Below, piece after piece: positions 37,500 through 55,222 of a DNA stretch of 64,000 bases (position 1 is its first letter; every line of letters starts with the position of its first letter). Location: positions 16,232,514-16,296,513 of the forward strand of contig NC_079412.1 of assembly GCF_026213295.1 (NCBI RefSeq), written 5' to 3'. Source of the DNA: Gadus chalcogrammus (lineage: Eukaryota; Chordata; Actinopteri; Gadiformes; Gadidae). The position numbers were made by a program, and so were the translations under genes. The notes below the pieces were generated by a model that was given only the letters and a program-made list of their open reading frames with translations, was not told the DNA's origin and ran no database searches.

Positions 37500-38957
37500 T
37501 ATATAGATAATATAAATACAAAAATAAAGGGAGGGAAAATTACAGGAAGTGCAAAATGAGCTGTATTCCAAGAGTATGGGCTTATGTTAAAGTATCCATA
37601 AGACCTGGATGACATAAGACCTAGTGGCCATAACAACCTTGAGATACATTTGAACATTTGAGAAATTCTTTGTTTATTAATACATATTTATTGTTGTTGT
37701 TTTTTCAAACATATTTTTAGATTGAAGAATATTGAGGAAGGATACATTCATTAAACATTAGTTTTAAAAATAATACTTTGGCGTATCAAGGCGCCACATT
37801 GGAGGGGCATCCAGCTCAAGAACCTCCGGCTCCTGACCCCTGCAGTAGTACAATACCATTGTTAAACCTCCGATCATAAAATAACGTCTTTTTTATAACA
37901 TAATAAACATTTTAGTTTGAATGATAAATAAAGGAAGGCAGCTCTGCAAAGATCTGTGGTCTGTCTGAGCTGCTCTGAGGCTGGATCTTTGCAAATGTGA
38001 TGACGCAGAACTGTAAAGATTAGATAAGATTCAACTGTATTGACCCCAGGCAGGGACATTTGGCAGTTAACAAAAGAAGGAAGACGTGCAAAAATAGAGT
38101 AGCCTAACTGCAAAATGAGCGATTTTCCAAGTTAATGGGTTTATGTTTTTAAAGGGTCCAAACTCAGTAAATTAAACTAAATGTGTTTATGTGACGTAGA
38201 GGAGGGTCAAATAAGATGGTGGGGTGGCAGGGGAATAGGCATGTATGCCACAGCCGTTTTGATGCCTTTAACAAGAATCACTTTCTACTTACAGAAAGTA
38301 AAAAATAAACATGAATGAAATTATTGATGGATATGTTCCACTCTTTGTAACTTTTGTGTTCAATATTTTTGAAACTAAGCTAGTCTGTAATTACAGAAGT
38401 TACACCAAGGTTTAATGAATAAGGTTATCATTAAAGTATCTTCTGCCATTGAATTAAGGATGCCACATGCAACCATCTTTCAAGAAACATCTCATTACAT
38501 TGGTTGGTTTTCCACTTTGGTTTGCAGAGATATCCTATTAATTTTGAAAATATGTATTCTATGTAATACATTTTAATTCTAACATTCTAATTCTAACATG
38601 AAAATATACATTTGCTGATTTAACTCAAATCATAATTACACGATTAATTACTATTACAAAATACATGACTTCCATCATAATAAAAACCAACATTTGAATG
38701 CTCCTATGCTTCCACAATAGAGGCTGTGTTGGTCAAGCCCTATATCTGACTATTATTTGGTTTATGATTAGCACTATTAGTGACCCCGGCTTGTCTAGGA
38801 CGACTCATGGTCTTACTAAATAGTAATATATATATATATATATACATACAAATGTTTCAAAGACCAGAAAAACACTGTATGTCCTTGTAGAAAGATCATA
38901 CATATCCTCCTCTGTCACTCAGGTTTAATCATGATGCAAGAGCAGTCTTGCCGAACA
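37500..38957. repeat. 3' flank of copy D, duplicate of the copy C flank
   Basis: Collinear with ~29000-30491 at an offset of about 8.4-8.5 kb, including the CTTTGGCGTATCAAGG and GGCTCCTGACCCCTG words and the 3' UTR. It contains a small TATATA run near 38826-38844. No gene. Confidence 0.75.
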
Positions 38958-41089
<2,132 letters not shown>

Positions 41090-42257
41090 TTCTTCTCCCT
41101 AGCTTTTCTGGCAGCGTTGCAAGCCCCTGGTTTTCGTTCTCTATGTTCTTTTGAAATCCCTTCCTTCCTCTCTTTGGTTTACACAACTGTCATTTGACCA
41201 CAATAACTGCATCAACGTTTGACAGGCTGATAGAGATAGGAATTACGACCATAACATGAAATACGTCTTTCTATTACTTTTGGGCCAAACGGTTTCCACC
41301 CCTCTCCAGAAGACTATTGTCTATTGTCCAGAGCTTCCTGCATATTCCCCAAGCAGATCTAAAGGGGGCCCCACTTCCAGGAGACATATACAAGCAGCAG
41401 ATGTTGAGTCGACTGCCCCTACTGTTCCCTTCATGGCAGGCTTTATGATAATAAATGGAGTGGACAGATAACACTGGTTAACAAATAGCTAGATAAACCA
41501 ACAAAATCAAAGCAAAGCTAAAATAAAGCTTAAAATAAAACATTTCTATAGTTATTATTATTAATGTTATCAATACGGCTTCAAAAAACATAATATTCCT
41601 TACAAAGGGTGTACCACAGACGGAGAACCAGCTTCATAATACACTTTGGTATCCCAGGAGGTCATTTTATGATGGTCAATTATGGCCTTGTTGTTTTCCT
41701 TATGGAACAATCTACAAGTTATGGTTCTGTGTTAATTTGCCACTGCGCATGCTCACGGACTAAGAAACTGAGGCAGGCTGTTCAAATTCTTCGCAAAGAT
41801 AGTGGCTGTGATAGGCAGACTGATAATTCTGAAATCTTACTGCATAGCAACATTTAAATATGTCCCATTTTCCCCACTGAGCCAGGTCATTGCAAATGGT
41901 GGGCCGAAGCAATGCAGGACATTTAACATTCAAGAATTCCAACTGCTTGCCTCTCAGTCTCTGAGGATACAAGGTGGCGTGTAAACACAGAATGCTTAAC
42001 TTTACAATACAATCAGTTAAAAAACACACCCTGTACATTAGCCTTGAGTGATAAGCACTAATAAAAGCCTGCTGACACATTCAAGTCTTGACATGCATTA
42101 AGTTGTGTGATAAATATCCAATTTAACTACAAAATAGGCTTTGTTAACAGCTCAAGCTTGATTCTCTCTTGACACAGAGGAGCTGAGACGGGGTATTTAG
42201 GAAGTTGGGTTTATTGGGCAAGGAGTAACGACAAGCCGGGGCTAGGCAAGCCATGGT

Positions 42258-42355
42258 CAGGCAGGCGAGGGTTCGGTAACAGGTAGGCAGTCAGGCAGGC
42301 AGGGGCTCGGCGGTAGGCGGGTAGTCAGGCAGGCAGGGATTCGGCAACAGGGTGA
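42258..42355. repeat. ~34-bp tandem repeat with CAGGCAGGC
   Basis: Three diverged units of about 34 bp, each starting CAGGCAGGC followed by a GGTTCGG- or GGCTCGG-like word. Confidence 0.7.
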
Positions 42356-42502
42356 CGAACGGAGAACTAGAAACGGAGGAAAAAGGGTTACTGGAGGACA
42401 GGCTAAAACGGGCTAGACTTTGGATAACGCTGGTAGGACCGATACTAACTGAGTAGTGGTAAACGACGAACTGGCGCCGGCTGATTCCCTACTTCCCTAC
42501 TA

Positions 42503-42549
42503 CCGTTCCCTACTTCAGCCGGGAGATCCTCGGCTGAAGTAGGGAACGG
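42503..42549. repeat. Inverted repeat: 19-bp perfect arms, 9-nt loop
   Basis: CCGTTCCCTACTTCAGCCG (42503-42521) pairs exactly with 42531-42549. A third partial copy, TTCCCTACTTCCCTAC, lies immediately to the left. Confidence 0.95.
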
Positions 42550-43249
42550 TGATCGTAGATTGCAGACAGGTGTGTAGAGGGAGTGAGGACCAGTGGCGCC
42601 AAGTGGCCACTAGAACCTACGGACTTCGGTGGGGGTTTCATTCCGTCTGCGCATGGCACCTTCTCAACGAAGGTGTGCGCATGCAGCCAGAGGGGGCGCC
42701 AAAATACCTATTCCCAACACAATGTTATGTAGTACTTCATTGATAACCGCTACGCAGCGCAAATTTTTTTTTACTGCTCGTGGCGCCCCCCATGTGACTT
42801 GGCGCCCCCCACAAATATGCCGCCCCGGGCTGCCTGGTTTGCCCGTACCTAAAACCGCCACTGCACACAAGGACTTAGTAATTTATTTCGGTACATTTAG
42901 TGAGTATATATTTGTATTGTATGTGTCATTTTTTCTCATCGCTGATGATTGATTGTGCGGATAAGCACCTGCAGGGAGTTGCTAATTAGCAATTGTGGAG
43001 TGTGTCAACAAAAAAAAGTTAAAACAGTATGTGACATAGGCCTATATAGGCTATTTGTTTTCAGTTGACGGTTAGTTAAATAAAGTTGACCATAAATGCT
43101 TGACCATAGCCTAAAGGATTATACATTTCACTTAACTTTTTTTACCAGTCTAAAGCTAGGCCTATCTATAGAGCAATACGTCACCCAAGGCCGGACTAAC
43201 CATCTGGCTAGTGCCCAGAGACACCTTTCGGGGATGAAGCTAAAAATAT

Positions 43250-43560
43250 ATTCATCAATATAAATATTTGTTTGGCATACCCAGGAGCCACATGGTAAGG
43301 GCTCCCAGAAAAAAAAAGCCTTTGGCTCCTGACACCTGCACTAGTACATTACCGCTGTTAAACCATGATCATAAAATAATGTTTTATTTTTATACAATAC
43401 ATGAAACATTTTACATGGAAGGATGAATGCAGTCAAATGTGCTGGCGCAGAACTGTAAATTCAGCTTCATAAGTTCAGATAACACTTTATTGATCCCAGA
43501 CGGGGCAGTTGGGATGTTCAACAGCAGCAGGAAGACTTGCGAAAATAGAGATGCAAAGTA
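43250..43560. repeat. Third, more diverged copy of the sulfotransferase 3' flank
   Basis: Shares the GGCTCCTGACACCTGCA-like word, the ATCATAAAATAA word and the TTATTGATCCC tail word with the flanks of copies C and D. It lies ~1 kb downstream of copy E. Confidence 0.65.
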
Positions 43561-44099
43561 CAATTAAAAAATAAAATAAAATAGTAAATATGATGGACGG
43601 ATGATAAACCTGTAATGTAAATATAAAAGATTCATAAATGAACAAATAAATGTAAACAAATTGCAAAATTTACTTTATTTCATGTGTATGGGTATACTGT
43701 ATATAAAGTGTTCAGAGCAGCTTACATTTTAAAGTGTACGGGTGAAGTATAAGAGTATTTTAAAAGGGTTGAACAAAATCTAGTGCGTAAGTTTGCAGGG
43801 AAAGATGAGGGTGAGAGGGGAAAAGGTATCCAGTCCATGTCGTTTATCTTTGAAGCTGTAACCCACAATCGATTTATACATACAGAAAAAAATAACATGA
43901 ATGAACTTGTTGATGGATGATTTGTTCTTGGAAACTTTCTACTTCAACATTGTTTAGACAGAGCTCATCAGTATGGTAAAGATGTATCACAATGTAGGTT
44001 TAACAAAAATAATGGTCATTATATTATCTTCTGCCTTTGAGAAAAGGACATCTACCTCCCTACCGGTTGAATAATATACCAGGATCAATAATGTTAACA

Positions 44100-44596
44100 A
44101 ATATAGACGTTGGACTCTCCTGGACTGAGTCTGATTTGACTTTGAGGCTGGGTAAGGCTGAATACATGTTAAACCAGACATCTCCATAGACACTCAAGGA
44201 AAGGTCTCCTGCATGACAACATGGAGCACCAATGTCATTTTTGAATATCTGCAAACCGTACATAAACCAGCTTTCAACAACACCGCCCTGCGTCCTTTTA
44301 GTTGGAGGAGCTCAGAAAAGCCAACTTGGTGGAGTGCAGCCACCGACATTGTTACAGATTACTGTATGCTTTATTCTGAGTATAATTTAATTTAAATTAT
44401 TTTTTTTGTACACAAAGAGCACAGTATATAAAAACAATGTCACATATTTTTATATTCATTTATTATGACAAATATTATTGTTGAGGGGGGATGTTTTCAT
44501 TTTTGACAAATACACTTACTGTGAATGAAGATTATGATTAGCAATATATAAAGGCCAACAAGACACATTAAATCTTCGTCCTTGACTGGCCAGACT
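44100..44596. repeat. 3' flank of copy E, duplicated at 47700-48171
   Basis: The words GTAAGGCTGAATA, CTTTCAACAACACCGCCCT, CCTTTTAGTTGGAGG and GCTCAGAAAAGCCA occur in the same order near 47725-47860. The E and F loci therefore share a duplicated unit that differs from that of C and D. Confidence 0.8.
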
Positions 44597-47288
<2,692 letters not shown>

Positions 47289-47621
47289 TGCTTTCGGCAG
47301 AGTTGACTCCCTCTGTGGTGTGTGGGTTCTGATCTTTATATCTCCTGCTTTCCCCTCTTTTGATTTCACAACGCTCATTTTGCGGGTTATTCTGTTAATC
47401 ATTGACAGAGATGGCTTGATCACAGCTACATCTATTTGAAATACGTAGTTTGATAACGTGTTGGTATTTTGTACTGCTATTTGAGCCAAGTTAATCTATG
47501 GTCATTTTGTATTTTGATTACTTAAAGGTGTTGGCCGGTTTCTTAAGACCCAAGAAAGGCCAACCAGACACTGTTTATCTACCAACATGTAGAGATCATC
47601 TGTGTCTTCTGTGTCCATCAC
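47289..47621. other. 5' flank of copy E, no gene seen
   Basis: The upstream flank on the minus strand, including the leader of copy E. It does not share the clear TGCAATAGGC block of copies A-C. Confidence 0.5.
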
Positions 47622-47690
47622 GTCAATCATGATGCAAGAGTAGCCTGCATGGTCTTCAAACTTTTGTGCAGAACTGGGCATTCTCCCTCT
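47622..47690 (-). pseudogene. Relic of a sulfotransferase last exon and 3' UTR
   Basis: CAATCATGATGCAAGAGTAG, followed by CCTGCATGG...CTTCAAAC and GCAGAACTG, aligns with the 3' UTR and final codons of copies B-F. Substitutions and small gaps remove the reading frame. No other exon accompanies it on the left side of copy F. It is a stump of a deleted seventh copy. Confidence 0.65.
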
Positions 47691-47699
47691 ATTGGACGG

Positions 47700-48171
47700 G
47701 GTCTGATTGGACGGGGTCATTTGGCTAGGTAAGGCTGAATAGCTGTTAAACCAGCCATCTCAACAGACACTCAGGGAGAGATCACAAGCAAAATGACAAA
47801 ACGTCTTTCAACAACACCGCCCTACATCCTTTTAGTTGGAGGTGCTCAGAAAAGCCACCGAGGTGTGTGGCCGCCACCCATGCAGTGTAGCCACCGAAAT
47901 TGCTACAGAGTATTGTAGGCTTTTTTCTGAGCATAATGTCATTTATATATATTTTTTTTGTACACAGTATATAATTAAAAACAATGAGACACATTTTTAT
48001 TGTTGAGTGCGGATGTTTTCATTATTGACAAACACACTTTCGATTGACGATTATGGCTAGGACTAATATAAAGCCCAACAAGACATTGTTAACTATGTCC
48101 TTTTAGAAAGATCATACATATCCTCCTGTCACTCAGGTTTAATCATGATATGAGAGTAGCCTGGCCAGACT
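47700..48171. repeat. 3' flank of copy F, duplicate of the copy E flank
   Basis: Collinear with 44140-44596. See that entry for the shared words. Confidence 0.75.
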
Positions 48172-51394
<3,223 letters not shown>

Positions 51395-51799
51395 CGCTTC
51401 TCCTTATTGCAGTGTTTACCCTCTCTGTGTTCTGTGGGTTCTGAACATGAAATCCCTTTCCTTTCCCTTTTTTTATTGCACAACTGTCGCGTGCCGAGCG
51501 GCTGTGTTAATAATTGAAGGTGTTGGGCAGCGTTGGTGGGTGGAGCAGGGCAGGGGGAAACTCCATGTACCACCTTATCTATATGCATGTTGGCCGCCAG
51601 TGCATACTGCTGCAGTGTTTCTTGCACGCCTGTTGTTTTCTTCCTCAGCGTTTGCAGGTTTTTTATCATTGAAATCCCTTTGCTTCCCATCTTCGGATTA
51701 AACAACTGTCCAACTGTGACAACAGATAGTCAAACTCTGAATTATAGCGATGTGACTCTGGGAACTAAAGGTATCTAGCCGTTTATATCGGCTGAGGAG
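51395..51799. other. 5' flank of copy F, with a partial second leader
   Basis: Beyond the first exon of F, the stretch 51565-51690 repeats leader-like words in diverged form (ACCTTATCTATATGCATGTTGG, then TTTCTTCCTCAGCGTT). It looks like a remnant of another first exon and promoter on the minus strand. No ATG-led exon remains. Confidence 0.45.
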
Positions 51800-52375
51800 A
51801 AGGTGGGGTATGAGATATCATGTGTCAATCTAATCAAACAAAACTATAATCCAACAAATACTTTGAGGGAGAATACAATTTAATGACGCAAAAAAAAAGT
51901 AAAACACAAAGCTAGCAAACAAATTAGTTTGTAGGTGCTGTTGTCTTTCCCAAAGATACACCGTGTTCCAGTTGAAAAACAAATTAGTTTGTAGGTGCTG
52001 TTGTCTTTCCCAAAGATACACCGTGTTCCAGTTGACAAACAAATGAGTCTGTTAATCATGAAAACTTGAAATTTTACATTTTTGTCAGACTTCTGTGGGC
52101 CTCTGCTCCCAGGTGCCTGACCTTTAGTTTGCAGTCCTTCGCTTTGGAGTTTTCTTTTCCAGGAGTGCCTTCCCATAAGCTAATGAGCTCTTAGTATTCA
52201 AGTGTAAATAATCTTAAATACGTATACGGATCATAGGGAAGTATTGTACAGCAAAAGGAAATTTGGCAGTAAATTAGAAATCGTAGAGCATATGCTGTTA
52301 ACCTGGGAAAGGGAGAGATTAATGGTGCAAATGAGAATGAACGGGGTAAAAACATTCACCATCCTGTGCCGGCCA
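51800..52375. repeat. Left copy of a diverged duplication shared with the wdr46 upstream flank
   Basis: Aligns collinearly with 54690-55093. Shared words are CATCATGTGTCAAT/ATCATGTGTCAAT, TACATTTTTG, CGTAGAGCATAT, GGGAGAGATTAATGGTGC and GAGAATGAACGGGG. It breaks off at about 52372 and is followed by a sulfotransferase exon relic. Confidence 0.75.
51917..52036. repeat. Exact-period 60-bp tandem duplication
   Basis: 51917-51976 and 51977-52036 are the same 60-bp sequence with at most one or two differences. Its TCTTTCCCAAAGATACA core occurs singly near 54585. Confidence 0.95.
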
Positions 52376-52428
52376 TTGCCATCATTCACGATCATCTTTT
52401 TTTCATTTTTACTTTTGTCCTGTTGACT

Positions 52429-52535
52429 TTCTTCATATTATCAAACTGCAATAGATGTCTGACTTGTTCTATCTCTTCGTCTGTGGAAGTTGAACCAACA
52501 ATGGAGCACAACTTGTCTATCTCTCGTCAAGTGTC
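52429..52535 (-). pseudogene. Relic of the sulfotransferase seventh exon
   Basis: On the minus strand it opens GACACT then TGA where the intact copies have a Gly codon, and continues with codons aligning to REIDKLCS and LQFDNMKK before the homology ends. The acceptor AG has become TG, and no neighbouring exons are present. It is a dead fragment of a further gene copy between F and wdr46. Confidence 0.85.
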
Positions 52536-52559
52536 CAGGCACACAGACATATAGACATA

Positions 52560-53315
52560 CACGCATACACTTTAATTCATAATCATTGCTCAACCCTACC
52601 CCTCATTGCTCAACCCTAACCCTAACTTTTAAGCCGACCCACTACCCCTACCCTTCTTCCCCTACCAAACGGGACAACCCTACCCTGTGACGTCATCGGT
52701 AGTCCCTACCCTGTGACCTCATCATTAGTCATCATAAGTCAACTCGAAATGCATGACCCCGAACCTCCCCGTGACCCCCTAGCAGATAACCAGACACCTG
52801 GTAATGCTACAAGAGACAGACTGGCTGCCATTGTCTCCGGCAACGAGCAAGCCCCATTGTAAAGGTGTATAACCTGAAATGGTATTTATATCATGTATTT
52901 TGTAATTGGCATGCTTAAATAAAGGATTTTTTTAATGCTACAATCTGTCCCTCGTAATATACCATTTATTTTGAATGTCACTTAGCTACATGTTAAAGGT
53001 GGTATTAGATATGAATCGGTTAAGAACAAGAACACTTTAAAGAAGAAACACTTTATTTCCATAAAGACATAAATATTAAAACCTACGATTCCATGGACCC
53101 TATACCATATATATGTTTGAAAGTAGGCAATGCCTCTTTTATGGATGGCTTATTTTAATTAATAGAAAATGAATGCCTTAATGTTAAATGAATATTAACT
53201 GTATCTATCAGATTGATTCATATCTCATCAAATCGCACCGGATCGTTAAACATTGAATCGAATCGCATCGAATCGTTCCATATTAAAATGTATCGTCCCT
53301 GGATCGTATCGTAGC
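52560..53315. other. Intergenic, repeat-derived
   Basis: Contains CAACCCTACCCC- and CCCTACCCTGTGA-type short repeats (52590-52720) and AATCGAATCGCATCG-type repeats (53220-53300), the latter like a stretch near 59820-59860. No gene. Confidence 0.6.
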
Positions 53316-53645
53316 ACATGTGTCATGGTCTGTCTGTTTCCCTGTCTTGTTTTGGTGTTTCCTTTTTTACTTTGGTATCTCTGTCTTGTTTCTCCCCTTG
53401 TCCGGTCAAGTTTCCCTCCTGTGTGATTACTGCTCCCTCCCCTATTGTCTTTCCTTTGTCCCTCGTCGTATCATTGTAGTTTGTGGTGAGTTGTGTCCTG
53501 TGTGTTACCTGTGTTCCCTGTGTTACCTGCGTCACCTGTGTTCTCGGTGTTCCTTGCCTTTTGCGCTAATAAATTATCCTTTACCCGAACTGTCTGCTAT
53601 TAGGTCCTACCTTCTTGCCTGCCACCCGCTAACCGTGACAACATG
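53316..53645. mobile_element. Solo LTR, 320 bp, with 5-bp target duplication
   Basis: The element 53321-53640 begins TGTCA and ends TGACA and is flanked on both sides by ACATG (53316-53320 and 53641-53645). An AATAAA lies at ~53566. The 5-bp duplication and TG...CA ends fit a Gypsy-type LTR left after LTR-LTR recombination. Confidence 0.8.
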
Positions 53646-54514
53646 TATCTAGATGCGTATCGGATCGTCCTATAAAGGAGAGATGCACCGCACTAATAAA
53701 TAACATACAAACAAGAACCAGTGATCTCATGGAACTAATATTGCACATTACAAAAAGGCATCAACCATCACATTTTATCAATAACTTCGGTCGGTTTTTT
53801 AAACAACCAGTGGGTGGTTTATCTTTTTATTTTCCTGGGGGTTTTAGGGCTACCAATGCAGAAGAGGTGCTTGAGGTGATGGTGATTGGCTCTGTGATGG
53901 CAGCGGCCTCAATGATCTCCTGAAAGAAAACAGATAAGAAGGAATTATAACTGGGTTATATGGCCACATCTTACGTACAATATATAGTGATTATTATTTT
54001 TATATATATTTCTACCAAAAATACACTGGTTTATAAAAAGAAACAACATCACATTGATTCACCATTCTCCAGGCTAATAAGCATTTTTAAAACGAATTAT
54101 TGCATTACTTGGCATGGGATTAAAGTTTATCTTCAATCTGGAGTCCCTAGAACATGGAACATATGGATATCATACGACATGAGCCCCCGGTCCACGGCCG
54201 GGCTGCGGATCCCGCGGCGTGATTATTAACATAGAAAACACTTACATTTGTGGTCTTCCATACTGTCGCATCTTTTTCGCCCGCCATCTTGCCTATAGGA
54301 TTTTTCTTGATTTTCCATTTTCTCGCAAGGTATCGTGGGAGCATGTCACAACTGGAGCGTTCTCAGTTTCTTTGAGTGTGCCCATCGAAAATCTCAATTT
54401 TGAAGGAATGTTAGCCCTCCCCCTTACCCCTTACGCTACCTTTAAATGGCTTTTGGACATGGCTCCACGGTAAGTGAATGAGCAACATTTTCCTATGAGC
54501 AATGAAATTGGACA
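53646..54514. other. Intergenic, no gene seen
   Basis: AT-rich. A CCCCCTTACCCCTTACGC stretch at ~54418 is related to the dispersed family at 36945. No exon was recognised. Confidence 0.55.
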
Positions 54515-54690
54515 AGGCCTTGAGGTATTAATCTCGAAGAATTCTGTGTCCTTCTCTTCGGCAATACCTTTGGCAGGTGCTATTATCTTTCCCAAAGATA
54601 CAAAGTGTTCCAGCAGACAAACATTTTGTAATAGTACTGCAAATACAAGTTAGCAAATACAAGTTAGCAAATACAACATTAGTGGACCAT
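54515..54690. repeat. Relic of sulfotransferase intron sequence
   Basis: Words such as GTCCTTCTCTTCGGCAAT, CCCAAAGATACAAAGTG and AGTGGACCATAGGCC match the intron before the third exon in copies E (46550-46690) and F (50650-50790). It is residue of another array copy next to wdr46. Confidence 0.65.
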
Positions 54691-55093
54691 AGGCCACATA
54701 GACCATCATGTGTCAATATATCTAACAAAACTATAATCAAACAAATAATTTGAGGGGGATACAAGTCAATGAAGCAACAAAAAAAGAATAAGTAAAACAT
54801 ATAGCTGGCAAAAAAATGAATTGGTGAAAACTTGGTCTTTTACATTTTTGCTGCTCCTTTCTTCCCAGGGGTGCCATCCCATTGGCTGAGAAGTATTTAA
54901 GTTTAATTCAGCTTAAATACGTTTATAGGTCCTTGCGAAGCATTGTACATGCAATGACATTTGCCGTGGAATTACAAACCGTAGAGCATATTCTGTAACT
55001 GTGTGTTAAAACCGGGAAAAGGGAGAGATTAATGGTGCGATTGTTGCGAATGAGAATGAACGGGGCAAAATCATTGACCGTCCTCTGCCAGCC
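54690..55093. repeat. Right copy of the duplication, immediately upstream of wdr46
   Basis: Counterpart of 51800-52375. It ends at ~55093, where the wdr46 GC-rich promoter starts. Confidence 0.75.
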
Positions 55094-55222
55094 AGGCGCC
55101 CTCACTCCAGAACAGCAGGGGCGGCAGTGCGCCGATGACGTTGCGTGACGCCGCCTGTAAAAAAAACAAAGATGAATAATACATTGATGACGTAAAGATC
55201 TCTCTGAACATACACAATAAAG
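55094..55222 (+). promoter_or_regulatory. Putative wdr46 promoter and 5' leader
   Basis: GC-rich, with a GGGGCGG box (55118-55124) and three ATF/CREB-like words: TGACGT at 55136-55141, TGACGC at 55146-55151 and TGACGT at 55188-55193. No TATA box. This is the usual look of a housekeeping promoter for a ribosome-biogenesis gene. Confidence 0.55.

Larger units (their letters stand above)
41090..43240. other. Intergenic between copies D and E
   Basis: No gene was recognised. A 71-codon frame at 41256 starts with a hydrophobic run, but it has no splice context or family resemblance. From 42180 the sequence becomes GC-rich with GGCAGGCAG repeats and looks like a retroelement tail. Confidence 0.55.

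Noticed and set aside
41256..41471. 71-codon frame starting with a hydrophobic, signal-like run
   Set aside because: It lies opposite the copy D upstream region, has no relatives or splice context that I recognise, and its composition is not coding-like.
51917..52036. Possible CRISPR-like direct repeats
   Set aside because: Only two contiguous 60-bp copies without spacers, in a eukaryotic genome. It is a plain tandem duplication.
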